This document shows positions 30,913 to 38,573 of a stretch of 47,482 bases of DNA, piece by piece (positions within the stretch are counted from its first letter, which is position 1; every line of letters begins with the position of its first letter). The DNA is from Clostridia bacterium (GTDB lineage Bacteria > Bacillota > Clostridia > Oscillospirales > Acutalibacteraceae): positions 1-47,482 of the forward strand of contig JAFSDM010000031.1 of NCBI GenBank assembly GCA_017436225.1, written 5' to 3'. The translations under genes were made by a program, and so were the position numbers. The notes beneath the pieces were generated by a model. That model was not told the origin of the DNA and made no database searches. It saw only the letters and a list, made by a program, of their open reading frames with translations.

Positions 30913-31749
30913 TTAAATACGGATGGTTTCGCCTGCGGGTATTTTTATAACCTTACCCGAATCGGGCTGCCAGTTTGCATTTACAAGCGCCCAAAAATCA
31001 AAGCGAGTGGGATTGTAAATTGTGTTGCCGTCAGCCGAGAAAACAAGCTCTTTAAAGGCTTCTACATATTCATAAATTTCCATATTAGTAGCAAACCAAA
31101 TACCCTCTTCTTTGGTTGCCTTTTCTAAAAGCTGTTCAATAAGTTCCCAGTTGTTATTGTTGTCAAACTCATAAGTGTGACCCCAAACGTACATTAACTT
31201 TGGAGCCTGCCATGGTTTTACGTTACCCATAAATTCATCAAAAAGTTCAAGAGACGCATTGTGGTGACAGGTGGGATGCCACTCAAGCCATTTTTCAGGC
31301 AGAGCGAAGGCTTTTGTGGATTTTGTTGTTCGGGCATATACAATATCAGCCGCCTTTAAAGCCGCTTCGCTGGTAGCGTTAAAAGGGCCGTAAGGGTAGG
31401 CAAAGCCGCGAACAATTTTATCGGTTATGGCTTCACTGGCATTGCGGTTTTTCATAATATCATTTGTAAGGTTTGCCATAGGTAGAGCATTGTAATAAGG
31501 ATGTGTGTGACCGTGACAAGCAATTTCACAAAGCGGATTTTCGGCAATTTCCTTAAGCTGACTTTTCTTAAGGCGATTATCAGGCTCGTTGCCGTCATCG
31601 TAAAAAGCGGTGTTAATGTTAAAGGTGCATTTAACACCGTATTTGTTTAAAAGCTCTACAAGTCTTAAATCTGCGGGAATACCGTCATCATAACTAAAGG
31701 TCATAGCACGGCTTTTACCATTTGGAAAACGCAAATTAAACGAATACAT
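30913..31749 (-). CDS. Polysaccharide deacetylase-like protein, paralogue 1 of 3
   Basis: A 278-residue protein with a NodB-homology fold. The metal/catalytic motif 1 is TFSYDDG (DD at 21-22), a variant of TFDDG. Motif 2 is CHGHTHP (78-84), and later motifs include GFAYPYG and WGHTYEF. It lacks any signal peptide or membrane anchor, unlike peptidoglycan or chitin deacetylases, so it probably acts on a cytoplasmic sugar or amide substrate. GGAG precedes the ATG. Its C-terminus IPAGETIRI resembles that of the paralogues. Confidence 0.85.
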   Translation of the reverse strand: MYSFNLRFPNGKSRAMTFSYDDGIPADLRLVELLNKYGVKCTFNINTAFYDDGNEPDNRLKKSQLKEIAENPLCEIACHGHTHPYYNALPMANLTNDIMKNRNASEAITDKIVRGFAYPYGPFNATSEAALKAADIVYARTTKSTKAFALPEKWLEWHPTCHHNASLELFDEFMGNVKPWQAPKLMYVWGHTYEFDNNNNWELIEQLLEKATKEEGIWFATNMEIYEYVEAFKELVFSADGNTIYNPTRFDFWALVNANWQPDSGKVIKIPAGETIRI

Positions 31750-31761
31750 AATTTTTTCTCC

Positions 31762-32643
31762 TTATGATAAGTATTCTAACAAGCTTACTGTTTCGCCTGC
31801 GGGAATTTTTATGGTGGGTATGGGCGCTTTTCTCACATTCTTTGTACAAATACCGGCCCATAAATCTATTTTAGTGGGATTATAAGCCTTGGTGCCGTCA
31901 GCCGATAAAACAAGGCGATTAAAGGCGTTTACATACTCATAAATCTCCATATTGGTGGCAAACCAAATGTCAGGGTTAGAGTGGCAATTTTCCAAAAGAT
32001 TTTCTATAAGCTCCCAGTTGTTTTCACGTTCAAATTCAAAACTGTGACCCCAAACGGACATAAGGCAAGGGGCAGCGACGGTTTCCTTAAGCTCGGCGAA
32101 TTTTTCAAAAACTAGGTTAGCATCTTTGTGGTGACAGGTGGGAACCCATTTGTACCAGTTTTGGGGCAGAGCAAAAGAATTTGAAGGTTCAGCCGACGCC
32201 GTTCTCACGTAAGCAATATCTGCCGCTTTTAAGGCGGTTTCGCTTACATCATTGGTGGCTGAAACGCTTGGGTAGGCAAAGCCGCGAATTATTTTGCCCG
32301 TTATACGCTCAAGCTCCTTGCGGTTTGTGATAAGGTCGCTTGTAGCAGCGGCTTGCGGAAGACTTGCGTAGTATGGATGCGCGTGACCGTGACAGGCAAT
32401 TTCAAATTGCGGGTCGGCAGAAATTTCACGAAGCTCATCGGCAGTCAGGTGCCCTTCGGGTATAACAAGAGTGTCTGTCGGATTATATTCTCCAAAATGA
32501 CTAGAGTTATAGTTAAAGGTAGCCTTCACGCCATATTTTTTAAAAAGATTTATGAGTTTTTTATCCTCTACAACGCCGTCATCATAACTGAAGGTCATGG
32601 CTTTAATTTTACCTTCAGGGAAGCGTAAAACACAAGCTTTCAT
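31762..32643 (-). CDS. Polysaccharide deacetylase-like protein, paralogue 2 of 3
   Basis: A 293-residue paralogue with the same order of motifs: AMTFSYDDG near residue 15-23, ACHGHAHPYY, RGFAYPS and WGHSFEFE. The shared phrases WELIE and WFATNMEIYEYVNAFN show close kinship with both neighbours. It has no secretion signal. The end IPAGETVSLLEYLS is a little longer than in paralogue 1. AAGGAG lies upstream of the ATG. It is 12 bp before paralogue 1, in one operon. Confidence 0.85.
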   Translation of the reverse strand: MKACVLRFPEGKIKAMTFSYDDGVVEDKKLINLFKKYGVKATFNYNSSHFGEYNPTDTLVIPEGHLTADELREISADPQFEIACHGHAHPYYASLPQAAATSDLITNRKELERITGKIIRGFAYPSVSATNDVSETALKAADIAYVRTASAEPSNSFALPQNWYKWVPTCHHKDANLVFEKFAELKETVAAPCLMSVWGHSFEFERENNWELIENLLENCHSNPDIWFATNMEIYEYVNAFNRLVLSADGTKAYNPTKIDLWAGICTKNVRKAPIPTIKIPAGETVSLLEYLS

Positions 32644-32665
32644 TTTAAAATCTCCTTATTTAAAA

Positions 32666-33508
32666 TTAAAGATGCAATTCTACCGTTTCACTGGGAGCGA
32701 GTTCAATAATTTTACCTGCGCCGGTTTTCTTGTTACCGTCTAAAACGCCCCAAAGGGTGTAGGCGGTAGGGTTGTGAACGAAGGAGCCATCGGCAGAGAA
32801 AACAAGCTGCTTAAAGGCGTTTACGTAGTTGTAAATTTCCATATTGGTGGCGTACCAAATATCTGTGGTCTTAGAGCATTCTTCCAAAAGACCTTCAATA
32901 AGCTCCCAGTTGTTTTGGCGGTCAAATTCATAAGAATGACCCCAAACGTACATAATCATTGGTTTAATTCCGGGAAGGTCGCCTTTAAAAATTTCAAAAA
33001 GCTCGGGCGCCTCATTGTGGTGGCAGGAAGGCTCCCATCTGTGCCAGTTTTCAGGAATGAAGAAGTTTTTAAGGTTGTTGGCAAGACGGGCGTAAACAAT
33101 GCCTGTGCTTTTTAAGCTAAGTTCGCTTGTGTCATTGTATGCAGAAAGGCTTGGATAGGCAAAGCCACGTACCATTTTGCCTGTTTGCTTTTCTAAGAAT
33201 TTGCGGTTTATCATCATATCATCGGTAACTGCCGCCTGTGGCATAAAGGTGTAAAGGGGATGAACGTGACCGTGACATGCAATTTCAAAATTCTCATCAT
33301 CGGAAATAGCCTTTAACTCTTCAAGAGAAAGGTAGCCTTCAGGCGCGTCAGTTTTTCTGTACATATGCGAGTTAACGTTAAAGGTAGCCTTAACGCCGTG
33401 CTTTTTCATAAGCTGTGAAAGGCGAACGTCCTGCATAACACCGTCATCATAGCTAAAGGTCATAGCCTTTTTAAATCCGCCCGGAAAACGTAAAACAAAG
33501 CTTCTCAA
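32666..33508 (-). CDS. Polysaccharide deacetylase-like protein, paralogue 3 of 3
   Basis: A 280-residue paralogue. I place the start at TTG 33508: AAGGAG lies eight bases upstream, and the resulting MRSFVLRFPGG lines up with MKACVLRFPEG and MYSFNLRFPNG of the other two. The GTG at 33517 sits on the binding site. Motifs are TFSYDDG, ACHGHVHPLY, RGFAYPS and WGHSYEFD. There is no signal peptide. It lies directly downstream of the YhaM-like gene. Confidence 0.85.
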   Translation of the reverse strand: MRSFVLRFPGGFKKAMTFSYDDGVMQDVRLSQLMKKHGVKATFNVNSHMYRKTDAPEGYLSLEELKAISDDENFEIACHGHVHPLYTFMPQAAVTDDMMINRKFLEKQTGKMVRGFAYPSLSAYNDTSELSLKSTGIVYARLANNLKNFFIPENWHRWEPSCHHNEAPELFEIFKGDLPGIKPMIMYVWGHSYEFDRQNNWELIEGLLEECSKTTDIWYATNMEIYNYVNAFKQLVFSADGSFVHNPTAYTLWGVLDGNKKTGAGKIIELAPSETVELHL

Positions 33509-33537
33509 AAAACTCACTCCTTAAAAAACTGTGTTAT

Positions 33538-34509
33538 TTAAAATATTTTAGGCTCGTATTTGTTGCTTGTTCTGCCGTGATTGTAAAGCTTACGGTTGTC
33601 AAGACCAAAAATTCTGCCGGTGGTTTCACCCGATTTAACGGCTTCGGTAGCCTCGCAAATTTCAAAAACGGTCGCATCCATTACGTCAAGCTGACTAAGT
33701 AGCTCGGCTTCTAAAAACTGTGGAAGAACTGCCGCGCCAAATTCGGGATTACCGTGATGGGAAATAAGCATATGAGCAAGAAGCATAGGAACTTCAGATG
33801 TAATACCAAGCTTTTCGGCGGTTTTTTCTACCGTAACGGCACCGCCCACCAAATGCCCAACAAGGTTGCCTTTTGGACTATAGCCTGATACAAGCCCCGT
33901 TGAATTAAGCTCAAATTCTTCAATCTTGCCAATGTCGTGCAAAATGGCACCCGCCAAAAGAAGCTCTTTGTCGGCGAATGGGTAGATTTTGCAAACTGCT
34001 TCGGCAAGGCGAACAATGGAAAGGGTGTGACAGAGCAGTCCGCCTCTTGCGGCGTGATGCATTTTAAATGCGGCAGGCCAGTAGAGCATCTGCTCCTTTT
34101 TTTCACACAAAATGGTGGTGACAATGGCTTTCAAATCGGGGTCGGAAAATGCGTTTGCAATGTTGTAAAGCGCCTGCCACATATCCTCCTCCGAAAATCC
34201 CATAGAGGGTATAAAATCGTTAATATTAACGTTATCCTCGGGAACAACATGGCGAATACGCTCAATTCTGAACTGATTTACCCCCCTGTACTCTGAAACC
34301 GTGCCGCGCACCTTAACAAGATTACCAGACTCAAAACTGCCGTGAATGGCTTCGGAATAATCCCAAAGCTTGGCGTTCATTTCGCCTGTTTTATTAGAAA
34401 TGGTAGCATCTAAATAAAAACCGCCCTTGGCAGAGGTTTTTTTCTCAACCGTTTTAAGTAAAACATAGGCATCTACGCTACCGTTTGGAGTAATACTGTC
34501 AAAATTCAA
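33538..34509 (-). CDS. yhaM: YhaM-type 3'-5' exoribonuclease (OB fold plus HD domain)
   Basis: A 323-residue protein matching Bacillus YhaM in length and order. The N-terminal OB fold (residues about 10-90; KLWDYSEAI, VRGTVSEYRG) binds nucleic acid. An HD hydrolase domain follows, with His in LLCHTLSI (161), the HD pair in ILHDIGK (191-192) and HHGNPE. Such proteins trim RNA and single-stranded DNA from the 3' end. It leads the operon with the deacetylases and dut. The promoter is TTGCAA-N17-TATAAT on the minus strand near 34540-34570. Confidence 0.88.
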   Translation of the reverse strand: MNFDSITPNGSVDAYVLLKTVEKKTSAKGGFYLDATISNKTGEMNAKLWDYSEAIHGSFESGNLVKVRGTVSEYRGVNQFRIERIRHVVPEDNVNINDFIPSMGFSEEDMWQALYNIANAFSDPDLKAIVTTILCEKKEQMLYWPAAFKMHHAARGGLLCHTLSIVRLAEAVCKIYPFADKELLLAGAILHDIGKIEEFELNSTGLVSGYSPKGNLVGHLVGGAVTVEKTAEKLGITSEVPMLLAHMLISHHGNPEFGAAVLPQFLEAELLSQLDVMDATVFEICEATEAVKSGETTGRIFGLDNRKLYNHGRTSNKYEPKIF

Positions 34510-34538
34510 AATAATCGCTCCCTAAAAAGAAGTTATAT

Positions 34539-34624
34539 ATGTATTAATTATACATTTAATATAGTATTATTGCAACAATAAATTAAATAAATATTGATTT
34601 TTTCATATCTTTATATTAGAATAG
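34539..34624. promoter_or_regulatory. Divergent promoters of yhaM and mntP
   Basis: Leftward: TTGCAA, 17 bases, TATAAT, read on the minus strand near 34545-34575. Rightward: TTGATT, 17 bases, TAGAAT, near 34593-34622. I looked for a manganese riboswitch before mntP and saw none. Confidence 0.6.
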
Positions 34625-34658
34625 TAAATGCTTAAGCTTTTGAAAGGAAGTTGTTGCT

Positions 34659-35237
34659 TTGGGAATTATTGAACAGCTTAGTATGGCTATCGCCCTTGCT
34701 ATGGATGCCTTTGCAGTTTCAATTTGCAAGGGTCTTACCGTAAAAAAAATAAAGCCCCGCAATCTTTTAATAACAGGACTTTATTTTGGCGGATTTCAGG
34801 CTTTAATGCCGTTTATCGGTTATTTGTTGGCAAAAAGCTTCAGGTCTTACGTTGAGGCGGTCGACCATTGGATAGCCTTTGCTTTACTAGTTATTATAGG
34901 CGCAAATATGATAAAGGAAGCCCTTTCAAAAGAGGAAGAAACCCATACTGATGACTTTTCCTTTAAGGCTATGTTCCCGCTTGCAATAGCAACAAGCATA
35001 GATGCTTTAGCAGTTGGTGTAACACTTGCCTTTTTAAAGGATATTGGTACAGCAGATGTTTACATAACAATTGCTTTAATAGGTGTAATAACCTTTATGC
35101 TTTCTGCCGTTGGCGTTTGGTTTGGCAGAAAGGTTGGCTGCAAATTCAAATCAAAGGCAGAGTTTGCAGGCGGTGCAATTTTAATTATTATGGGCACTAA
35201 AATTCTTTTAGAGCACCTAGGCGTTATAAGCTTTTAA
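34659..35237 (+). CDS. mntP: Manganese efflux pump MntP
   Basis: A 192-residue, six-helix membrane protein with the two internal repeats of the family, each carrying the metal-site motif: AMDAFAVS (about 14-21) and SIDALAVG (about 112-119). It exports Mn(II). The start is TTG at 34659 with AAAGGAAG upstream, and I find no better codon in frame. A terminator (35252-35272 plus T-run) follows, overlapping the end of the convergent phage gene. Confidence 0.93.
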   Translation: MGIIEQLSMAIALAMDAFAVSICKGLTVKKIKPRNLLITGLYFGGFQALMPFIGYLLAKSFRSYVEAVDHWIAFALLVIIGANMIKEALSKEEETHTDDFSFKAMFPLAIATSIDALAVGVTLAFLKDIGTADVYITIALIGVITFMLSAVGVWFGRKVGCKFKSKAEFAGGAILIIMGTKILLEHLGVISF

Positions 35238-35251
35238 ATATTTGCAGTTTA

Positions 35252-35279
35252 GCTCGTCTTTTTAAGACGGGCTTTTTTA
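35252..35279 (+). terminator. Terminator of mntP overlapping the phage gene stop
   Basis: GCTCGTCTT and AAGACGGGC pair (one G-T), followed by TTTTTT. The stop codon of the leftward gene at 35277 lies inside this T-run. Confidence 0.8.
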
Positions 35280-35645
35280 TATCCTGCCTGTGAGATGAGT
35301 GTTTTTGATCGGAGTATAGCTTCGGCGGTAGAAAATAGCAAGCCTGTTGTACTTTTCACTAAAAAGAGCAGAATAGGCGTTGGCTACCTCTAAATTCATT
35401 TCATTAAGAGAAAGCATCCAAAAGACATAATAAACATAAAGCAAAATATGCTCCTCGTTTAAAAGTAAAGCCGCATGAGCGTCGGTGTTAAAGTTGAGCG
35501 GAGCGGTGCGAACAGAAATTCCGCAAGGCGAAAAAATTTCGCAAGCTAGCTTATGCTCAAGGTCGTTTACTATTCTGCAAACCTCATAAAGCTCTACTTC
35601 GGGGAAGCGTTCCTTAACCGCGGCGTCAATATCTAAAAGTTTCAT
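35277..35645 (-). CDS. Phage structural-position protein, possible head connector
   Basis: A 122-residue, mainly helical protein, last gene of the right phage module. Position after capsid and a small head protein, and its size, fit head-tail connector or head-completion proteins. I see no decisive motif. Its stop lies within the terminator of the convergent mntP gene, so the module ends abruptly against host sequence, with no tail genes beyond. Confidence 0.5.
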   Translation of the reverse strand: MKLLDIDAAVKERFPEVELYEVCRIVNDLEHKLACEIFSPCGISVRTAPLNFNTDAHAALLLNEEHILLYVYYVFWMLSLNEMNLEVANAYSALFSEKYNRLAIFYRRSYTPIKNTHLTGRI

Positions 35646-35672
35646 TTTAATTCCTGCTTTCGTATTAAGCGG

Positions 35673-36017
35673 TTAGCTAACGCTTTTTTCATAATCTGCT
35701 TGAAGCTTTTCAACAAGCGAGGCAACATACTCATCCTGAGCGAGTGAGTTTCTAAGTACCTCTTCAACAAAGCGGGGAACGGTAACCTCAACACCGCGTT
35801 TAATTAAAAATGAACGGTCGTTAACCGAAACGTAAACGTCATCACGGTATTTGGCGTTATCCTTAAAAAGCTTTATGGTAACGTTTTCGTTCATATAAGC
35901 CTCGTTAGCCTTTATACCTTCGCTTATTGCCATTTCAGCATTTTCTTTTTCGTTTAAAGCTGCCTTAAGTCTTGCAATTTCCTTTTCAAGTGCAGCAGTA
36001 TTTTTTGTTTCTGCCAT
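35673..36017 (-). CDS. Small phage head-associated protein
   Basis: A 114-residue protein. Residues 1-45 form a coiled coil. The second half, VTIKLFKDNAKYRDDVYVSV with RSFLIKRGVEVTVPRFV, is a beta pattern I associate with small proteins encoded next to N4-gp56-type capsids; this is from memory. GGAGGA precedes the ATG. A GC-rich hairpin at 36056-36076 separates it from the capsid gene. Confidence 0.6.
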   Translation of the reverse strand: MAETKNTAALEKEIARLKAALNEKENAEMAISEGIKANEAYMNENVTIKLFKDNAKYRDDVYVSVNDRSFLIKRGVEVTVPRFVEEVLRNSLAQDEYVASLVEKLQADYEKSVS

Positions 36018-36055
36018 TAGTAAAATTCCTCCAATAAAGTTATTTCTAAGGTAAA

Positions 36056-36076
36056 GGGGGCATAGCTAATGCCCCC
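36056..36076 (-). terminator. Intercistronic hairpin after the capsid gene
   Basis: GGGGGCAT pairs with ATGCCCCC around AGCTA. There is no T-run, so it more likely stabilises the capsid message or reduces read-through than fully terminates. Confidence 0.55.
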
Positions 36077-36096
36077 CGAAGCAGATAAAAATCTAA

Positions 36097-37302
36097 TTAG
36101 TTAGCGTATTCATCTGCAAAGCTGGAACAGGATTCAATACGAATCATATAGTTTTCAACCAAACGCTCGGCTGTTTTTGTAGCCTTCCAGCCTGCGGAAG
36201 CTCGTTGGTTAAGCGGGTCGGCAGTACCGGCAGAGCCTAACTGTTTTACAATGTGCTCCAAACCGCCGTTTTCAAGCTCGGTTACACCGTAGGCGTTAGC
36301 GCCAAGAACAAGGGTGGAATAAACGGGAGCACCATCTTGAGCTGCCTCACCGGGATAAATAATGTCGTCCTCTTTTATAGAGATAGCTTCATCAAGTGTG
36401 ATGTTGTCAAGAAGACCGACTTCGGTTTCGGCATTTACAATTTTGCGTACCTGACCGTTAATAATAATTGTTCTGCCTATAATAGACTGTAAGTTTTCAC
36501 TACCAATTCTTTCTCGAATATCAATGACGTTATCACTGCATTGAAAAGCAGTTAGCGTACGGCGGTTTGGCAAAAGGTCGGGAGCACGAAAAATTTTCGC
36601 CTCGCTCGATTCTACAAAACGCACGTTGCCGATTTTACCAACCTCGCCGTTAAAAAGGTTTTCGGGAGCCGCATATTTATGGGCGTCCATCCATTCTGCG
36701 GATTTCATAAGGTCGTAAGCAACGTAGGGGTGAATAATGGCAACGAAGCTGCCGTTAATGGTTTTTGCAAGGTTGTTTTTAAGCTTTGCGGCGGCGCGTA
36801 AAATAAGGTCTACGCTAAGGGTTGCATCGCTTGTTAGGGATGAACGTGAATTAACCTTAGTGACAACGCCGTCTTTAATAATCGGTGCGTACATAACATT
36901 GGTACCGCCGTTTAAAACTTCCCTTGTAACGGTGTCTAAGGTTCTGCCTGCCTGATCACCCAAAATTTCGGTAGCCTGAACCATATTGGTGTCAATAGCG
37001 GTAAGCTCAAGCATATCGGGAATACCTACCCAACCGCCGTACTGTGCAACGGTTGAAGTAACGGTAGAAACCTTAAGCTCCTGACCGTCGGGAGTGATAC
37101 CCTCGGTAAGGGGAACGGTAGCCTTTGGAAGAGGTGAATATTTTCTAAACTCAATGGTCTTACCGTTGCCCTTTGGAATGGGGTGCTTCTGACCGAATTG
37201 GTCGTGTACAAGGTTTTCGTTTGCGTTGTCACAAAGGTAGTCCTTGTAGTAAGTTTTCATATCGTTAGAAAGGGTTTGTTCGTTGTTATTAACTTGACTC
37301 AT
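36097..37302 (-). CDS. Major capsid protein, N4-gp56 family
   Basis: A 401-residue protein with the HK97-like N4-gp56 family pattern: an early GNGKTIEFRKYSPLPKATVP, then LTEGITPDG, a middle QYGGWVGIPDML, LDTVTREVLNGGTNV, and a C-terminal GWKATKTAERLVENYMIRIE. Several hundred copies would form the head that receives DNA from TerL and portal. No frameshift is seen. AAAGGAG precedes the ATG. It follows a scaffold-like gene, as in complete phage clusters. Yet its terminase and portal partners lie about 30 kb away in opposite orientation. Confidence 0.92.
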   Translation of the reverse strand: MSQVNNNEQTLSNDMKTYYKDYLCDNANENLVHDQFGQKHPIPKGNGKTIEFRKYSPLPKATVPLTEGITPDGQELKVSTVTSTVAQYGGWVGIPDMLELTAIDTNMVQATEILGDQAGRTLDTVTREVLNGGTNVMYAPIIKDGVVTKVNSRSSLTSDATLSVDLILRAAAKLKNNLAKTINGSFVAIIHPYVAYDLMKSAEWMDAHKYAAPENLFNGEVGKIGNVRFVESSEAKIFRAPDLLPNRRTLTAFQCSDNVIDIRERIGSENLQSIIGRTIIINGQVRKIVNAETEVGLLDNITLDEAISIKEDDIIYPGEAAQDGAPVYSTLVLGANAYGVTELENGGLEHIVKQLGSAGTADPLNQRASAGWKATKTAERLVENYMIRIESCSSFADEYAN

Positions 37303-37317
37303 AATTCTATTTCTCCT

Positions 37318-37959
37318 TTAAAATTCAATTTCTTCGCCCATTAAGGCCTTTTTTGCAAGCTCCCTTCGTTTTTGGGGTGTAAGACTGCTTACTGAAGTCT
37401 TGGCAATATAGCCCTTCCCCAATAGAGCAGATTCGCTTGGCCTTGCCGATTTTTGGCGAATACTATCGGCAATCTGCTTTGCCGCAAGCTCGGCACCGTA
37501 ACGCATCGAGGAGTCCATAAATTCATTAAGGTGGAGGACACGATATGCTGTATCACGGTCTACGCCCGCCTTTAAAAGATTTTCAAAGGCAGGGCTGTTT
37601 TCTGTGGCAGAGCCATCACCGTTTTGGTTAATTTCGGCAGAAGCATCACAACCGGTTTCAGCGGCTTCGCCGTTTGCCGATTTATTTTCGGCGTTTTTTT
37701 GCTCTTTAAAGCGTTTGTTAATAATGCTCTGTACCTTGTTGGCAAAAGCATCCTTGTAGGGCCCTTTTATAAGCTCTTCAAATTCCAAGTCCGAAGTGGA
37801 GCTTTGATTTTCCTTTTCGGGCTTTTCATTTTCGGCATCGGCAGAAATTTCTTTCTTTAGGCTGTCACCGTTTGAACTTATGTTGATTTTTTGACTTGCT
37901 GAAGAAGTGTTTTCCTCACCGATTTGGTTGCCGTTTAAATTTTCAGTTTCTTTTTGCAC
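37318..37959 (-). CDS. Phage scaffolding-like protein
   Basis: A 213-residue, strongly charged protein rich in Glu, Lys, Asn and Ser. The first half looks disordered. A helical second half (residues about 125-165) precedes a basic C-terminal tail, RRELAKKALMGEEIEF. This composition and the place directly before the capsid gene are typical of scaffolds, which guide capsid assembly and are then removed. The start is GTG at 37959 with AAAGGAG eight bases upstream; the ATG at 37977 lies too close to that site. Confidence 0.75.
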   Translation of the reverse strand: MQKETENLNGNQIGEENTSSASQKINISSNGDSLKKEISADAENEKPEKENQSSTSDLEFEELIKGPYKDAFANKVQSIINKRFKEQKNAENKSANGEAAETGCDASAEINQNGDGSATENSPAFENLLKAGVDRDTAYRVLHLNEFMDSSMRYGAELAAKQIADSIRQKSARPSESALLGKGYIAKTSVSSLTPQKRRELAKKALMGEEIEF

Positions 37960-38068
37960 AAAAATTTCTCCTTTCATCGTCTTTCCGAAGTGTCATACCG
38001 CCCTTGGTGGCGCCGTGTCGGGGACTAAAAAGCTTTGTTTTTGCCCGACTTCCAAGCAGCGTGGCTAT
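37960..38068 (-). promoter_or_regulatory. Structured leader of the capsid operon
   Basis: About 100 bases lie between the promoter and the GTG start. Foldable parts include GTCGGG...CCCGAC around an AAAAA/TTTTT inner stem, CGCC-accaag-GGCG, and TCTT...AAGA close to the binding site. The left module's leader is only about 55 bases and does not share them. A regulatory role is possible but not shown. Confidence 0.35.
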
Positions 38069-38097
38069 ATTATAGCAAGACTTAAAAAATTTTTCTC
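38069..38097 (-). promoter_or_regulatory. Candidate promoter of the right phage module (GAGAAA-N17-TATAAT)
   Basis: On the minus strand: GAGAAA (38092-38097), a 17-base spacer ending TTGC, then TATAAT (38069-38074). Same layout as 3499-3527 in the left module. Confidence 0.6.
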
Positions 38098-38137
38098 CCC
38101 CCTAAAAAACCGCCCTTTAAAAGAGCGGTTTTTTATC
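38092..38137. repeat. 46-bp block heading the right phage module; inverted copy of 3459-3504
   Basis: Perfect reverse complement of the left block: terminator hairpin AAAAAACCGC/GCGGTTTTTT, six-base C run (G run on the minus strand) and GAGAAA. Array A4 begins at its outer edge, as array A1 does at the left copy. Confidence 0.9.
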
Positions 38138-38315
38138 AAATCCGAAGGACTTTGATGTAATCTCGCGTAAGCGAGTATGTAATCAGTTCGCTTTGCGAAC
38201 TGTATGTTATCAAAGCGCAAGCTTTGTATTTTTCTTACCTTCGGATTGATTACATACATTTCTTTGTGTTGATTATATACCGACTTTGTCGGATTACATA
38301 CAACGCTCCGCATTG
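38137..38315 (+). repeat. Symmetric hairpin array A4
   Basis: It starts CAAATCCgaaGGACTTTG after the terminator T-run. Units include CTCGCgtaaGCGAG, AGTTCGctttGCGAACT, AAAGCgcaaGCTTT, CCGACtttGTCGG and a degenerate AACGCtccGCATT. Linkers are ATGTAATC in the first half and GATTACATAC or GATTATATAC in the second. The outer stem is AATCCGAAG (38139-38147) with CTTCGGATT (38239-38247). It shares the linker type and outer stem with A3, but most hairpins differ. Confidence 0.78.
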
Positions 38316-38341
38316 ATTTTTCGCCGCTTTTATGCTATGGT
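38313..38341 (+). promoter_or_regulatory. Array-borne promoter, decayed -10
   Basis: TTGATT (38313-38318), a 17-base spacer ending GCTTTTATGC, and TATGGT (38336-38341). About 230 bases remain to the HTH gene, and a nearer TTGTTT-N16-TATAAT (about 38510-38537) may have replaced it. A palindrome AGTTGT-N7-ACAACT (38481-38499) lies upstream of that and could be an operator. Confidence 0.5.
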
Positions 38342-38573
38342 TGTGCTACAACAGGGACAAGAAATATCTTGTCATAATAGCAACCAAAAATGCGTAGCGA
38401 CAAATGATGTTTTTCTATTATCGCATCTTAGTAGAAGTCTATTTGGGTTTTTAACATTGAATATATAAATTTCAATCAACAGTTGTATTTGAAACAACTA
38501 TTTGATAATTGTTTTCTGCGGATGTTTTGATATAATATAATCACACCGGTGGAAATAATATGGAGGTGCAATT

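Noticed and set aside
34510-34658. Manganese (yybP-ykoY) riboswitch before mntP
   Set aside because: The gap is AT-rich with two plain promoters and lacks the conserved GC-rich core.
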